Notes under the pieces: model-generated | What the model was told of the DNA's origin: nothing | The model's input: only the letters and a program-made list of their open reading frames with translations | Databases searched by the model: none | Shown: one piece after another, positions 16,444 through 24,142 of the stretch | How positions within the stretch are numbered: the first letter of the stretch is position 1 | Layout: every line of letters starts with the position of its first letter | Program-made: the position numbers and the translations under genes | Assembly (NCBI GenBank): GCA_022447625.1 | Contig: JAKVAX010000017.1 | Coordinates: 18,584 to 82,583 of the forward strand | DNA from: Flavobacteriales bacterium | Lineage (GTDB): Bacteria; Bacteroidota; Bacteroidia; Flavobacteriales_D; Sanyastnellaceae | Direction of reading: 5' to 3' | Length of the DNA stretch: 64,000 nt

Positions 16444-17072
16444 TTCCTATTGTTGGTGCTAAAGTAAAATCAACGGCACCACCCAAAGCTCCCGCTACTG
16501 AAACGGCGAGTAATTCCGGTATTTTCCAAACGAAACCCGAACCAATTGATGCCCCAACAGGCCTCATGAACCGTTCGAACGTTCGTATTTCTGAACAGGA
16601 GACCTACCGCCTCAATGAGAGCTTGATGAAAAAGCGTCTTGAAGCGGCCAAAGGAAAAGAAGAAAGTCTTCGTCCGACCGACATCGATGAAGATCTTCCT
16701 ACAGAACCTGTCACTGAAGAGGAAATGGTAGATGCATGGAAGCTCTTCTCAGAAGCGGTGAACACGAGCGGACGACGAAGTCTGTTTGCGACTCTCTCTA
16801 GCGAGGAACCACGACTTGAAGGTTTGATGATCAAATTTAAGATCGCCAATGTAGTTCAGGAGAAAGACATGGAACTAGCACGGGGTGAGCTTATGGAGTT
16901 CTTGAGAACACGCTTACAGAACTTCTCGCTTGATCTCACAGTAGAACTCAATGCTCAGATTTCCTCCAAAATGAGGTTGTTGACCGAAAGGGATAAGTAT
17001 GATCAGATGGTTGAGAAGAATCCTGTCCTTGAAGAGCTGAGAAAACGACTCGATCTCGACCTCCGTCAATAG
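16419..17072 (+). CDS. dnaX: Tau-specific C-terminal segment of dnaX (-1 frame)
   Basis: 217 codons in the -1 frame beginning at the A-tract. They encode KKKGRFSLIPIVGAKVKS, a Pro/Ala/Thr-rich linker (TAPPKAPATETASNSG) and an alpha-helical domain (EEEMVDAWKLFSEAVN, RRSLFATLSSEEPRLEG, a helical stretch to the end). Linker plus helical domain is the layout of tau domains IV-V, which bind DnaB helicase and the polymerase alpha subunit. There is no plausible independent start before the ATG at 16566, which would cut off the linker, so translation as part of tau is the better reading. Confidence 0.8.
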   Translation, partial: KKKGRFSLIPIVGAKVKSTAPPKAPATETASNSGIFQTKPEPIDAPTGLMNRSNVRISEQETYRLNESLMKKRLEAAKGKEESLRPTDIDEDLPTEPVTEEEMVDAWKLFSEAVNTSGRRSLFATLSSEEPRLEGLMIKFKIANVVQEKDMELARGELMEFLRTRLQNFSLDLTVELNAQISSKMRLLTERDKYDQMVEKNPVLEELRKRLDLDLRQ

Positions 17073-17156
17073 AGATTTCCCTTTCTTCGCGAACCAATTT
17101 CAGCTTTGTGTGTTCCTATCCCGTGAATGCACGTAAAAACGCGTTCCCAAACGGCA

Positions 17157-19586
17157 ATGAAACACTTTACGAGAAACAGCTTCCGAGTTGTAGGGCTAAT
17201 TCTATGGATGTTGTGCTTTGCGTCTACCGCATTGGCACAATCAGGGGTAATCAAAGGAAAGATTACCAACCTACGAAATAACGAGACCATTCCATTTGCA
17301 ACGGTCATCGTTCAGGGGTCTCAAAATGGGGTAACAACAGATATTGATGGGAAGTACGAGATCACCGGACTAGAGCCCGGGCTCTACAATATTGATGTTT
17401 CATTCATTGGTTTTGAGAAGAAAACGGTTTTTGAAATTGAAGTGACCAATGCGCGTGCCGCGTTGATCGATGTCCAGTTGGAAGAAACCTCGGTTGAAAT
17501 CGAAGCGGCAGAGGTCGTTACCTCTAGTTTCAGTAATCGTGAAGAAGCACCCGTTTCCGTTCGTAAGATTGGTGTGAATGAGGTCAAGCGAAACCCAGGA
17601 GGAAACAGAGATATCTCAAGAGCGATCCGAGCACTGCCAGGGGTAGCCAGCACACCTTCTTTCCGTAACGACATTATCATCCGTGGAGGAGCCCCGAATG
17701 AAAACCGATTCTACATTGACGGAATCGAAATCCCTAACATCAATCACTTCGCGACGCAAGGAGCAAGTGGAGGACCTGTAGGATTGATTAACGTGGATTT
17801 CATTGATGATGTAGAATTTTATTCCGGTGCTTTTCCCGCAGCTCGTGGAAATGCCCTTTCATCAGTCCTAGAATTTGGGTTCAAAGAAGGACGCACCGAC
17901 AAATTCGCTGCGAATGCAGTGGTTGGTTCGTCAGATTTAGGAATCACCTTTGAAGGTCCAACAGGGGAAAAGAGTAGTATTATCATGAGTGCTCGTCGTA
18001 GCTACCTTCAGTTCCTATTTCAAGCACTTGGTCTGCCTTTTCTACCTACTTACAATGATTTCCAAGTAAAATGGAGTAGTCAAATTGATAGCAAGAATAG
18101 AATAACGGTTCTGGGCTTGGGAGCCATTGATCAGTTCCAATTGAATACGGAATTGGGGTCAGATACGACTAATGAGGATTTCTTGGAGAACAAGTATATC
18201 CTTGACTTCCTTCCTGTGAATACGCAGTGGAACTATACCACTGGTGTGAAGTGGGAACACTTCGGTGAAAATGGTTTAACGACGGTGGTTGGAAGCCGAA
18301 ATATGCTGAACAACCGTGCATTCAAACACGTCGATAACAATGAAAACCTACCGCTTGTATCAGACTATCTGAGCCAAGAAATTGAGAACAAATTCCGCGT
18401 TGAGCGAAAACTATATCTAGATAAAGGGTGGAAGGTCAACATGGGAGTGAACTACGAGTACGCGAAGTATAATACTGATACAGAACAAGATGTGTTCTCT
18501 TTCGAGCAAGATACCTTGGTAAGTGTTGACTTCTTTTCTGAATTCGACATACATAAATACGGAGCCTTTGCTCAGGTGAGTAAGACATCGACTGATCAGC
18601 GACTGGTGCTTTCGTTGGGATTGAGAACTGATGCGAACGAATACAGCGCAGACATGTCTAACCCTTTGGATCAATTGAGCCCAAGGTTTTCTGCCAGCTA
18701 CTTCCTAACGCCACAATTGAGTGCCAACTTTAATACCGGGATTTACTACCAGCTCCCGGCGTACACTGTCTTAGGATTTAGAGATAATGGTGTCCTTGCG
18801 AATCGCGAGAATGGGCTAACCTACATTCGAAACAAGCAGGTGGTGGCTGGATTGCGTTATGATGTTGATTCTCGAAACACCACGATTTCGGTCGAAGGAT
18901 TCTACAAAGACTATGACAACTACCCACAGAGTATTGATCGTCAGCTCTCGCTGGCGAATCTCGGTGCAGACTTCGGTGTGATCGGAAATGAGGCCGTGGA
19001 GAGCACTTCAGACGGACGTGCCTATGGTATTGAATTCTTATTGCAACAGAAATTATACAAAGGCTTCTACGGCATTATCTCTTATACCTACGTGCGAAGT
19101 GAGTTCACGAATGGTGAAGGCGATTTTATTCCTTCAAGCTGGGACAGCCGTAACCTGATCAGCTTAACTGGTGGGAAGAAATTCAAGAAGAACTGGGAGC
19201 TCGGTGCGCGTTTCATCTATTCAGGCGGAACTCCATTTACACCAGTTGATGTAGAGCAAAGTGTTCAAATTCCAGTTTGGAACGCGACACGATTTGGTCT
19301 TCCTGACTACTCTCAGTTGAATGCTCTTCGCATTGACGACTTCAGCCAATTGGATGTTCGCATCGATAAGAAGTGGTTCTACGAGAAGTGGAGTTTAAAT
19401 GTATTCTTCGACGTCCAGAATGTCCTTGGATTCGTAACTCCTCAACCGCCAACAGTGGATGTGGAACGCGATGAAAACGGGAATCCAATTGAAGATCCGA
19501 ACAACCCTGGATCGTACATTCCTCGCATTCTTGATACCTCTTCGGGTACCGCGCTTCCAACCGTCGGTTTGATTATCGAGTTGTGA
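17157..19586 (+). CDS. TonB-dependent outer-membrane receptor with CarboxypepD-like domain
   Basis: 809 residues from the ATG at 17157; an ATG at 17127 is in frame, but the later start gives the better signal peptide (VVGLILWMLCFASTALAQ). An N-terminal carboxypeptidase-regulatory-like domain (about 28-110: GVIKGKITNLRNNETIPFATVIVQGSQNGVTTD...) precedes the plug (NRDISRAIRALPGVAS, FRNDIIIRGGAPNENRFYIDGIEIPNINHF) and a 22-strand barrel ending TALPTVGLIIEL. It is not a SusC, as no SusD-like gene follows. The ligand is unknown. The periplasmic TonB-box region is less obvious. Confidence 0.93.
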   Translation: MKHFTRNSFRVVGLILWMLCFASTALAQSGVIKGKITNLRNNETIPFATVIVQGSQNGVTTDIDGKYEITGLEPGLYNIDVSFIGFEKKTVFEIEVTNARAALIDVQLEETSVEIEAAEVVTSSFSNREEAPVSVRKIGVNEVKRNPGGNRDISRAIRALPGVASTPSFRNDIIIRGGAPNENRFYIDGIEIPNINHFATQGASGGPVGLINVDFIDDVEFYSGAFPAARGNALSSVLEFGFKEGRTDKFAANAVVGSSDLGITFEGPTGEKSSIIMSARRSYLQFLFQALGLPFLPTYNDFQVKWSSQIDSKNRITVLGLGAIDQFQLNTELGSDTTNEDFLENKYILDFLPVNTQWNYTTGVKWEHFGENGLTTVVGSRNMLNNRAFKHVDNNENLPLVSDYLSQEIENKFRVERKLYLDKGWKVNMGVNYEYAKYNTDTEQDVFSFEQDTLVSVDFFSEFDIHKYGAFAQVSKTSTDQRLVLSLGLRTDANEYSADMSNPLDQLSPRFSASYFLTPQLSANFNTGIYYQLPAYTVLGFRDNGVLANRENGLTYIRNKQVVAGLRYDVDSRNTTISVEGFYKDYDNYPQSIDRQLSLANLGADFGVIGNEAVESTSDGRAYGIEFLLQQKLYKGFYGIISYTYVRSEFTNGEGDFIPSSWDSRNLISLTGGKKFKKNWELGARFIYSGGTPFTPVDVEQSVQIPVWNATRFGLPDYSQLNALRIDDFSQLDVRIDKKWFYEKWSLNVFFDVQNVLGFVTPQPPTVDVERDENGNPIEDPNNPGSYIPRILDTSSGTALPTVGLIIEL

Positions 19587-19613
19587 TTCCAGCGATTTCC
19601 TGACCTTTGTACT

Positions 19614-19973
19614 ATGCGCATCGACAAGTACATGTGGGCCGTTCGTATTTTCAAAACCCGTACAACTGCTACCACCGGTTGTAAGGAGGGAAGGGTCACC
19701 GTGAACGATGAAGTGGTCAAGCCAGCCCGTGATGTGAAGGTGGGAGAAGTCATCATCATTCGTAAAGGTGCTGTCTACTTTCATTGGAAGGTGATTGACC
19801 TTCCAAAAAGCAGGGTAGGACCCAAGCTTGTCGAGCTCTACGCCGAAGATGTGACGCCTGAAGAGGAAATCTATAAGCTGAATATGATCAAAGAAGGACA
19901 TAATCAACGTCCAAAAGGAATCGGTCGTCCGACCAAACGCCAGCGTCGCGATTGGGATAAATATTTCAAGTAA
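19614..19973 (+). CDS. S4-domain RNA-binding protein (Hsp15-like)
   Basis: 119 residues: an S4 RNA-binding domain at the N-terminus (MRIDKYMWAVRIFKTRTTATTGCKEGRVTVNDEVVKPARDVKVG) and a basic C-terminal tail (RPKGIGRPTKRQRRDWDKYF). This is the Hsp15/RluB-S4 type, which in E. coli binds stalled 50S subunits carrying peptidyl-tRNA. It is co-directional with, and 3 bases from, the GNAT gene downstream. Confidence 0.9.
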   Translation: MRIDKYMWAVRIFKTRTTATTGCKEGRVTVNDEVVKPARDVKVGEVIIIRKGAVYFHWKVIDLPKSRVGPKLVELYAEDVTPEEEIYKLNMIKEGHNQRPKGIGRPTKRQRRDWDKYFK

Positions 19974-19976
19974 ACC

Positions 19977-20429
19977 ATGGAAGTCGTCGTTCTTACCCCG
20001 GAAGAAACTCGGCCGCTAAGGCACAAGGTGCTTTGGCCTCACATTGAGAAAACTGAAGATTGTGTCATCAATATCGATCATCGAGAAGACGCCATCCATC
20101 TTGGTGCCATTCATAATGATCGGATCGTTGGAATCTGTTCGCTGTTTGAGATGACGACTCAGAAGCTTAATGAGGAGAAGCAGTATCGCCTGCGTGCAAT
20201 GGCAACTGACCCTGATGTCAGAGGAACAGGGGCGGGAAGAGCGATTGTAGAAAAAGCACTGGAGATCATCGCATCCAAAGGCTATGATGTGCTTTGGTGT
20301 GATGCCCGCAAAGTAGCTTTGGGTTTCTATGACCGCATGGGCTTTGATCGAATTGATGAGTGGTATGAAGTTCGCAATATTGGCCCGCATCAATTGATGT
20401 TCTACCGTTTCAACGCTAACGCGGAATAG
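19977..20429 (+). CDS. GNAT-family N-acetyltransferase
   Basis: 150 residues with the GNAT core: YRLRAMATDPDVRGTGAGRAIVEKALE carries the acetyl-CoA pyrophosphate-binding R/QxxGxG/A motif, followed by the beta-strand YDVLWCDARKVALGFYDRMGF. Small acceptor-unknown acetyltransferase, probably co-transcribed with the S4 protein. It ends NANAE, encoded by 13-mer repeat copy 3. Confidence 0.88.
   Translation: MEVVVLTPEETRPLRHKVLWPHIEKTEDCVINIDHREDAIHLGAIHNDRIVGICSLFEMTTQKLNEEKQYRLRAMATDPDVRGTGAGRAIVEKALEIIASKGYDVLWCDARKVALGFYDRMGFDRIDEWYEVRNIGPHQLMFYRFNANAE
20415..20427 (+). repeat. CGCTANCGCGGAA motif, copy 3 (N=A)
   Basis: At the very end of the GNAT gene, encoding Asn-Ala-Asn-Ala-Glu up to the stop codon. 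Confidence 0.75.
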
Positions 20430-20482
20430 TTTGGGATTTAACCCAACGATGGACGTAATTTGTACTCGCAATTTTTTGAAAC

Positions 20483-21712
20483 ATGCCAGGAGTATCACAG
20501 AAAGGAATGGCGATGCCAGCTTCACCAATCAGAAAGTTGGTCCCATACGCCGAAGCAGCTAAGAAAGCAGGAACGAAAGTATTTCACCTGAATATCGGGC
20601 AACCCGATATCGAAACACCCCAAGTGGTGAGAGATGCTGTACGTGCCTATGATGAAACGGTGCTTGCTTACTCATTGAGTGAGGGAAACCTTTCATACAG
20701 AGAAGGTCTTTCTGCTTACTACCAGAAGCATGATATTCCTGTAAACGTAGAAGACATCCTCATCACAACAGGTGGAAGTGAAGCACTCAGCTTCGTTTTC
20801 AATGCGTGTATGGATGCCGGTGATGAGGTGATTATTCCAGAACCGTTCTACGCAAACTACAACGGATTCGCTCAAGCTGCGGGAGTGACTGTTCAATCGG
20901 TAACAGCTAAAATCGAAGATGGATTTGCGCTTCCTGCAATTGAAGAGTTCGAGCCTCTTATTAATGGTAAGACGCGTGCTATCCTCATTTGTAACCCAGC
21001 AAACCCTACTGGTTACCTCTACTCTCGTGAAGAGTTGGAGAAGCTACGCGCCCTTGCCCTTGAGCATGATCTATTCCTTATTGCTGATGAAGTGTACCGT
21101 GAGTTCTGCTACGATGGTGAAAAGCCAACGTCAGTAATGAATCTTGACGGACTAGATCAGCACGTGATCTTGATTGATTCGGTATCGAAGCGTTACAGTA
21201 TGTGTGGTGCACGTATTGGTGCCATGATCACAAAGAACGAAGAGGTTCGAAATACAGCATTGAAATTCGCTCAAGCGCGATTGAGTCCACCATCCCTAGC
21301 TCAACTAGCAGGAGAGGCGGCACTTCAAACGCCTCAGTCATACTTTGACGAGGTGATCGAAGAATACGTCGAGCGCCGAAATGTATTGGTAGATGGATTA
21401 AACGACATTCCAGGTGTACGTTGTCCAAAACCAAAAGGAGCGTTCTACTGCATGGCAGAACTTCCAGTAGACGACGCCGAGAAATTCTGTCAATGGCTTC
21501 TTGAGTCATTCAGCCATAACGGTAACACAGTAATGATGGCTCCTGCAGCAGGTTTCTACAAGAATGCCGAAACAGGACGCAAACAAGTACGTGTAGCCTA
21601 TGTGTTGAATGTAGAAGAACTCAAACAAGCAGTTGATTGTCTACGTGCTGCGCTTGATGCCTACCCAGGGAAGGTGTCGGTAGAGCGAGCAGCAACTTCT
21701 GGGCAGTTATAA
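20483..21712 (+). CDS. PLP-dependent aminotransferase, class I (aspartate aminotransferase-like)
   Basis: 409 residues. The fold type I signature is complete: LNIGQPDIETP, TTGGSEALSFVFNAC, ICNPANPTGYLYSREEL, LIADEVYREFCYDG, and the PLP-Lys in DSVSKRYSMCGARIGAMI, with Arg in RVAYVLNVEEL near the end. It belongs to the AspC/aromatic aminotransferase group of Bacteroidota, in which the substrate is often aspartate or another dicarboxylic/aromatic amino acid; the exact substrate is not decided. It ends 2 bases from the converging membrane-protein gene. Confidence 0.92.
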   Translation: MPGVSQKGMAMPASPIRKLVPYAEAAKKAGTKVFHLNIGQPDIETPQVVRDAVRAYDETVLAYSLSEGNLSYREGLSAYYQKHDIPVNVEDILITTGGSEALSFVFNACMDAGDEVIIPEPFYANYNGFAQAAGVTVQSVTAKIEDGFALPAIEEFEPLINGKTRAILICNPANPTGYLYSREELEKLRALALEHDLFLIADEVYREFCYDGEKPTSVMNLDGLDQHVILIDSVSKRYSMCGARIGAMITKNEEVRNTALKFAQARLSPPSLAQLAGEAALQTPQSYFDEVIEEYVERRNVLVDGLNDIPGVRCPKPKGAFYCMAELPVDDAEKFCQWLLESFSHNGNTVMMAPAAGFYKNAETGRKQVRVAYVLNVEELKQAVDCLRAALDAYPGKVSVERAATSGQL

Positions 21713-21714
21713 GT

Positions 21715-22434
21715 CTAGCTGAGCTCTTGCTCGTCTAGAATGTCTTCAAGCAACGGATCCTGCTCCTTAGTTAGAAGGTATAGTTTCCTGATTCCGTTGA
21801 ATATGATTAAAACGGCAATCGAGCGGAAGAATATTACCAATAATCCAGGTCTGAGATTGAAGTAGAATATGCTGTCAGCGACATAAAGTCCAAGGCCTAA
21901 ATATCCAAACCAGTATTTCTTCTGCCTGATCAATAAACCAATGATCGCAAAGCATAAAGGAAGAATACTGGCTATGGCTAGCGACAATTCGAGTGAAAAT
22001 CCTTGTTCTACTCTAAGTACATAGTCCAACACATCTGCGGAGGCTAACCCTAGCCTTGTATTCAAGACACCATCTGAATTCAAAAAGAGAGTGAACGCGG
22101 TGAATCCAGCGATGATGAACATCCAATTAGAGGTAGCCTTGATATAGCTATCAAGATTTCGCACCCCGCGCTTAGAGTATGCTTCTCCTTTGGCTTTGTT
22201 GAATTGGTCTCGGAAGCTCTCTACTGGAGGAAGATTCTTCGCCTTCTCCTTGTATTTCAATGTATTGATAGCCACCGTGTCTTCGCTGTAATCCGGACAG
22301 CTGTCTTCAAATGTGGGCGCCTCATTAGTCAGGCTACAAAGAAGAGTGCCCTTCTTGTTGACCTTTCGACGGGCGCAGATACGACAAGTCTCTAGTCGAA
22401 TTTCTTCAGCTGATTTTCCTTCCAGTTCGGTCAT
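21715..22434 (-). CDS. Membrane protein with N-terminal Cys motif (paralogue A)
   Basis: 239 residues. The N-terminus has ETCRICARRKVNKKGTLLCSLTNEAPTFEDSCPDY, a C-x2-C-x(11-12)-C-x(11-12)-C pattern suggesting a small zinc-binding module. The rest contains about four hydrophobic segments (WMFIIAGFTAFTLFL, SLAIASILPLCFAIIGLL, YLGLGLYVADSIFYF, LLVIFFRSIAVLIIF), and the tail is acidic. It overlaps paralogue B upstream by about 4 bases. No named family is recognised; the duplicated pair and shared motif are the main clues. Confidence 0.8.
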   Translation of the reverse strand: MTELEGKSAEEIRLETCRICARRKVNKKGTLLCSLTNEAPTFEDSCPDYSEDTVAINTLKYKEKAKNLPPVESFRDQFNKAKGEAYSKRGVRNLDSYIKATSNWMFIIAGFTAFTLFLNSDGVLNTRLGLASADVLDYVLRVEQGFSLELSLAIASILPLCFAIIGLLIRQKKYWFGYLGLGLYVADSIFYFNLRPGLLVIFFRSIAVLIIFNGIRKLYLLTKEQDPLLEDILDEQELS

Positions 22435-23066
22435 AGCGATGCGCTGTCAAGTATGTTCTCCCCAATTTCTGGTTCACTAGGTTTCACTGTGTCAATGAGT
22501 CGGTATCCTCGAATCATGAGGAAGAGGACGATCCCGTGAATGATAATTGGAATCCATGCCACGAAGACCAGCATAATGAGTGTATCGATTCCGTAAAGGA
22601 TAATTCCAATGATGAAAGCAGTTTTTGAGAGTTTACGAGCATAAATGCCAATCGGTAGAAAGATAGAGCTGATCAATACGCTTACGGTAATTGCAAGAGT
22701 GTCTAACGGTCCCACGAATGCTAAGTATATCTGTTCCCAAACCGTGGTCATTCCGAGACCGAACAGGAAATTCCAACTACTGCCAGCGGCAAGAATGGCC
22801 GTATTCAAAATTGAGAGAAGGAAAATCCACAAGAACCATGCGGCTGCGCTCATCACTTTGTTATTCTCTTCTGAGACTAAGGCTTCCGCATGCCTTTTCT
22901 TATCGCGTTCTTGGGCACGCGCAGCGTATTCGTCTAATTCGAAGGTCTCACACTTTCCTTCAAAATTCGCGTAATCATCAGTTAAGGCGCAAAGCATCCC
23001 TCGTTCCAGATTAGGCTTTTTATGTCTGCAAATTCTACAAGACTCTAGTCGTTGCTCTCTAGTCAT
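22431..23066 (-). CDS. Membrane protein with N-terminal Cys motif (paralogue B)
   Basis: 211 residues from the ATG at 23066 (TREQRLESCRICRHKK). Upstream in-frame sequence to 23195 crosses heptanucleotide repeats, so I do not include it. The Cys motif SCRICRHKKPNLERGMLCALTDDYANFEGKC matches paralogue A almost position for position. It is followed by about four hydrophobic segments (AAWFLWIFLLSILNTAILAAG, TLAITVSVLISSIFL, TAFIIGIILYGIDTLIMLVFVAWIPIIIHGIVLFL). It likely forms an operon with paralogue A, probably after tandem duplication. Function unknown. Confidence 0.8.
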   Translation of the reverse strand: MTREQRLESCRICRHKKPNLERGMLCALTDDYANFEGKCETFELDEYAARAQERDKKRHAEALVSEENNKVMSAAAWFLWIFLLSILNTAILAAGSSWNFLFGLGMTTVWEQIYLAFVGPLDTLAITVSVLISSIFLPIGIYARKLSKTAFIIGIILYGIDTLIMLVFVAWIPIIIHGIVLFLMIRGYRLIDTVKPSEPEIGENILDSASL

Positions 23067-23129
23067 AATTGATGTTAGCGCCATGAAAATAATCGAAACC
23101 TTGAAGCGAGGCAAGGACGTTCTTGGTTG

Positions 23130-23171
23130 GTGGACTGTGGACCGTGGACTGTGGACCGTAGACTGTGGACT
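23130..23171. repeat. Heptanucleotide tandem array 1
   Basis: Six consecutive 7-base units of GTGGACY/GTAGACT (42 bases). Part of the 383-base gap (23067-23449) that otherwise holds no gene. Confidence 0.85.
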
Positions 23172-23179
23172 GACTCTTC

Positions 23180-23196
23180 GTTGCGCTTTGCGCAAC
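23180..23196. repeat. Small hairpin between repeat arrays
   Basis: Perfect 7-base stem GTTGCGC/GCGCAAC with loop TTT. No T-tract follows. Confidence 0.6.
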
Positions 23197-23260
23197 TCTT
23201 CATTATTAAAACGTGTGTGTAGAGATTGCCCCGTGGGTAATCTGGGTTGAAGAGGTTCAC

Positions 23261-23297
23261 GGATTGCGGATTGCGGTGGAACGTGGAATGTGGAATG
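23261..23297. repeat. Heptanucleotide tandem array 2
   Basis: Runs as GGATTGC GGATTGC GGTGGAAC GTGGAAT GTGGAAT, an imperfect 7-base periodicity with a different unit from array 1. Confidence 0.7.
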
Positions 23298-23332
23298 AAT
23301 GGGTGGTTAGTGGATCGCGGTGCGTAGCACCA

Positions 23333-23360
23333 GTTATAGTTTATAGATTATCGGTTATCG
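23333..23360. repeat. Heptanucleotide tandem array 3
   Basis: GTTATAG TTTATAG ATTATCG GTTATCG: four 7-base units with a third, AT-rich unit. No gene or clear promoter is seen between here and the glycosyltransferase start at 23450. Confidence 0.75.
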
Positions 23361-23449
23361 ATGAGACTCTCGTCACTCGACTAAGTTTACGGTTTCGTTA
23401 GAATTCCGTGAAGCCCCAACATGTATCGAATAGCTACATTTGCCCGTCT

Positions 23450-24142
23450 ATGATAATCGACGTAATCATACCGGCCTGGAATGAAGAGAAGAGCATTGGG
23501 CATGTCGTAAGCGATATTGATCGCGAACTTGTGCGCACTGTGGTGGTGGTGAACAACAATTCCAAGGATGATACTGCTGCTGTAGCCGCTTCCGCGGGAG
23601 CAAAAGTGGTGACAGAATTGAAGCAGGGATATGGCTCGGCATGCCTCAAGGGAATTGAGGTGGTGAATAACCACGACCCCTTGGCTGATATCATCGTGTT
23701 CATGGATGCAGATTATAGTGATTATGCCAGTGAGATGCCTGATCTGATCAAACCTATTCTGGATGGATCGGCTCATATGGTCATTGGGTCACGAGCCCTT
23801 GGCAAAAAAGAAAAAGGGGCCATGACACCCCAACAAGTCTTTGGAAACTGGCTCGCTACCTGGATGATCAAGAAGATCTACAAATATCAGTACTCTGACC
23901 TTGGTCCGTACCGCGCGATTAAACTAAGCAGTCTGAATGACCTTGGTATGCGCGACCCTGATTATGGCTGGACTGTCGAAATGCAAGTAAAAGCTCTACA
24001 TAAGAAATTGAACGTCGACGAAGTAGCGGTGAACTATCGAAAGCGCATTGGCGTGTCGAAAGTCTCTGGCACTCTGAAAGGTACTATCTTAGCGGGCTAT
24101 AAGATCATAACCACCATTCTGAAATACGCGAAGTGGACCTAA
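23450..24142 (+). CDS. Family 2 glycosyltransferase (dolichyl-phosphate-mannose-synthase-like)
   Basis: 230 residues from the ATG at 23450 (IIDVIIPAWNEEKSIGHVV); an in-frame GTG at 23408 is closer to the repeats and less likely. GT-A motifs are IIPAWNEE, VVVNNNSKDDT, VFMDADYSDY and VIGSRALG, followed by the conserved DLGPYRAIKLSSL segment. There are no membrane segments; it resembles polyprenyl-phosphate sugar transferases. It overlaps the next glycosyltransferase by 10 bases and heads a three-gene set. Confidence 0.9.
   Translation: MIIDVIIPAWNEEKSIGHVVSDIDRELVRTVVVVNNNSKDDTAAVAASAGAKVVTELKQGYGSACLKGIEVVNNHDPLADIIVFMDADYSDYASEMPDLIKPILDGSAHMVIGSRALGKKEKGAMTPQQVFGNWLATWMIKKIYKYQYSDLGPYRAIKLSSLNDLGMRDPDYGWTVEMQVKALHKKLNVDEVAVNYRKRIGVSKVSGTLKGTILAGYKIITTILKYAKWT

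Noticed and set aside
16566..17072. Separate gene starting at the ATG at 16566
   Set aside because: The same frame is open back to the A-tract in dnaX and carries a tau-like linker, so it is better explained as tau's C-terminus.
20415..20427. The 13-mer as an attachment site or transposon end
   Set aside because: Copies lie within intact genes without any duplicated flanks or transposase genes.
23130..23360. CRISPR-like array
   Set aside because: The period is 7 bases with no spacers of 25-40 bases and no cas genes are in the window.
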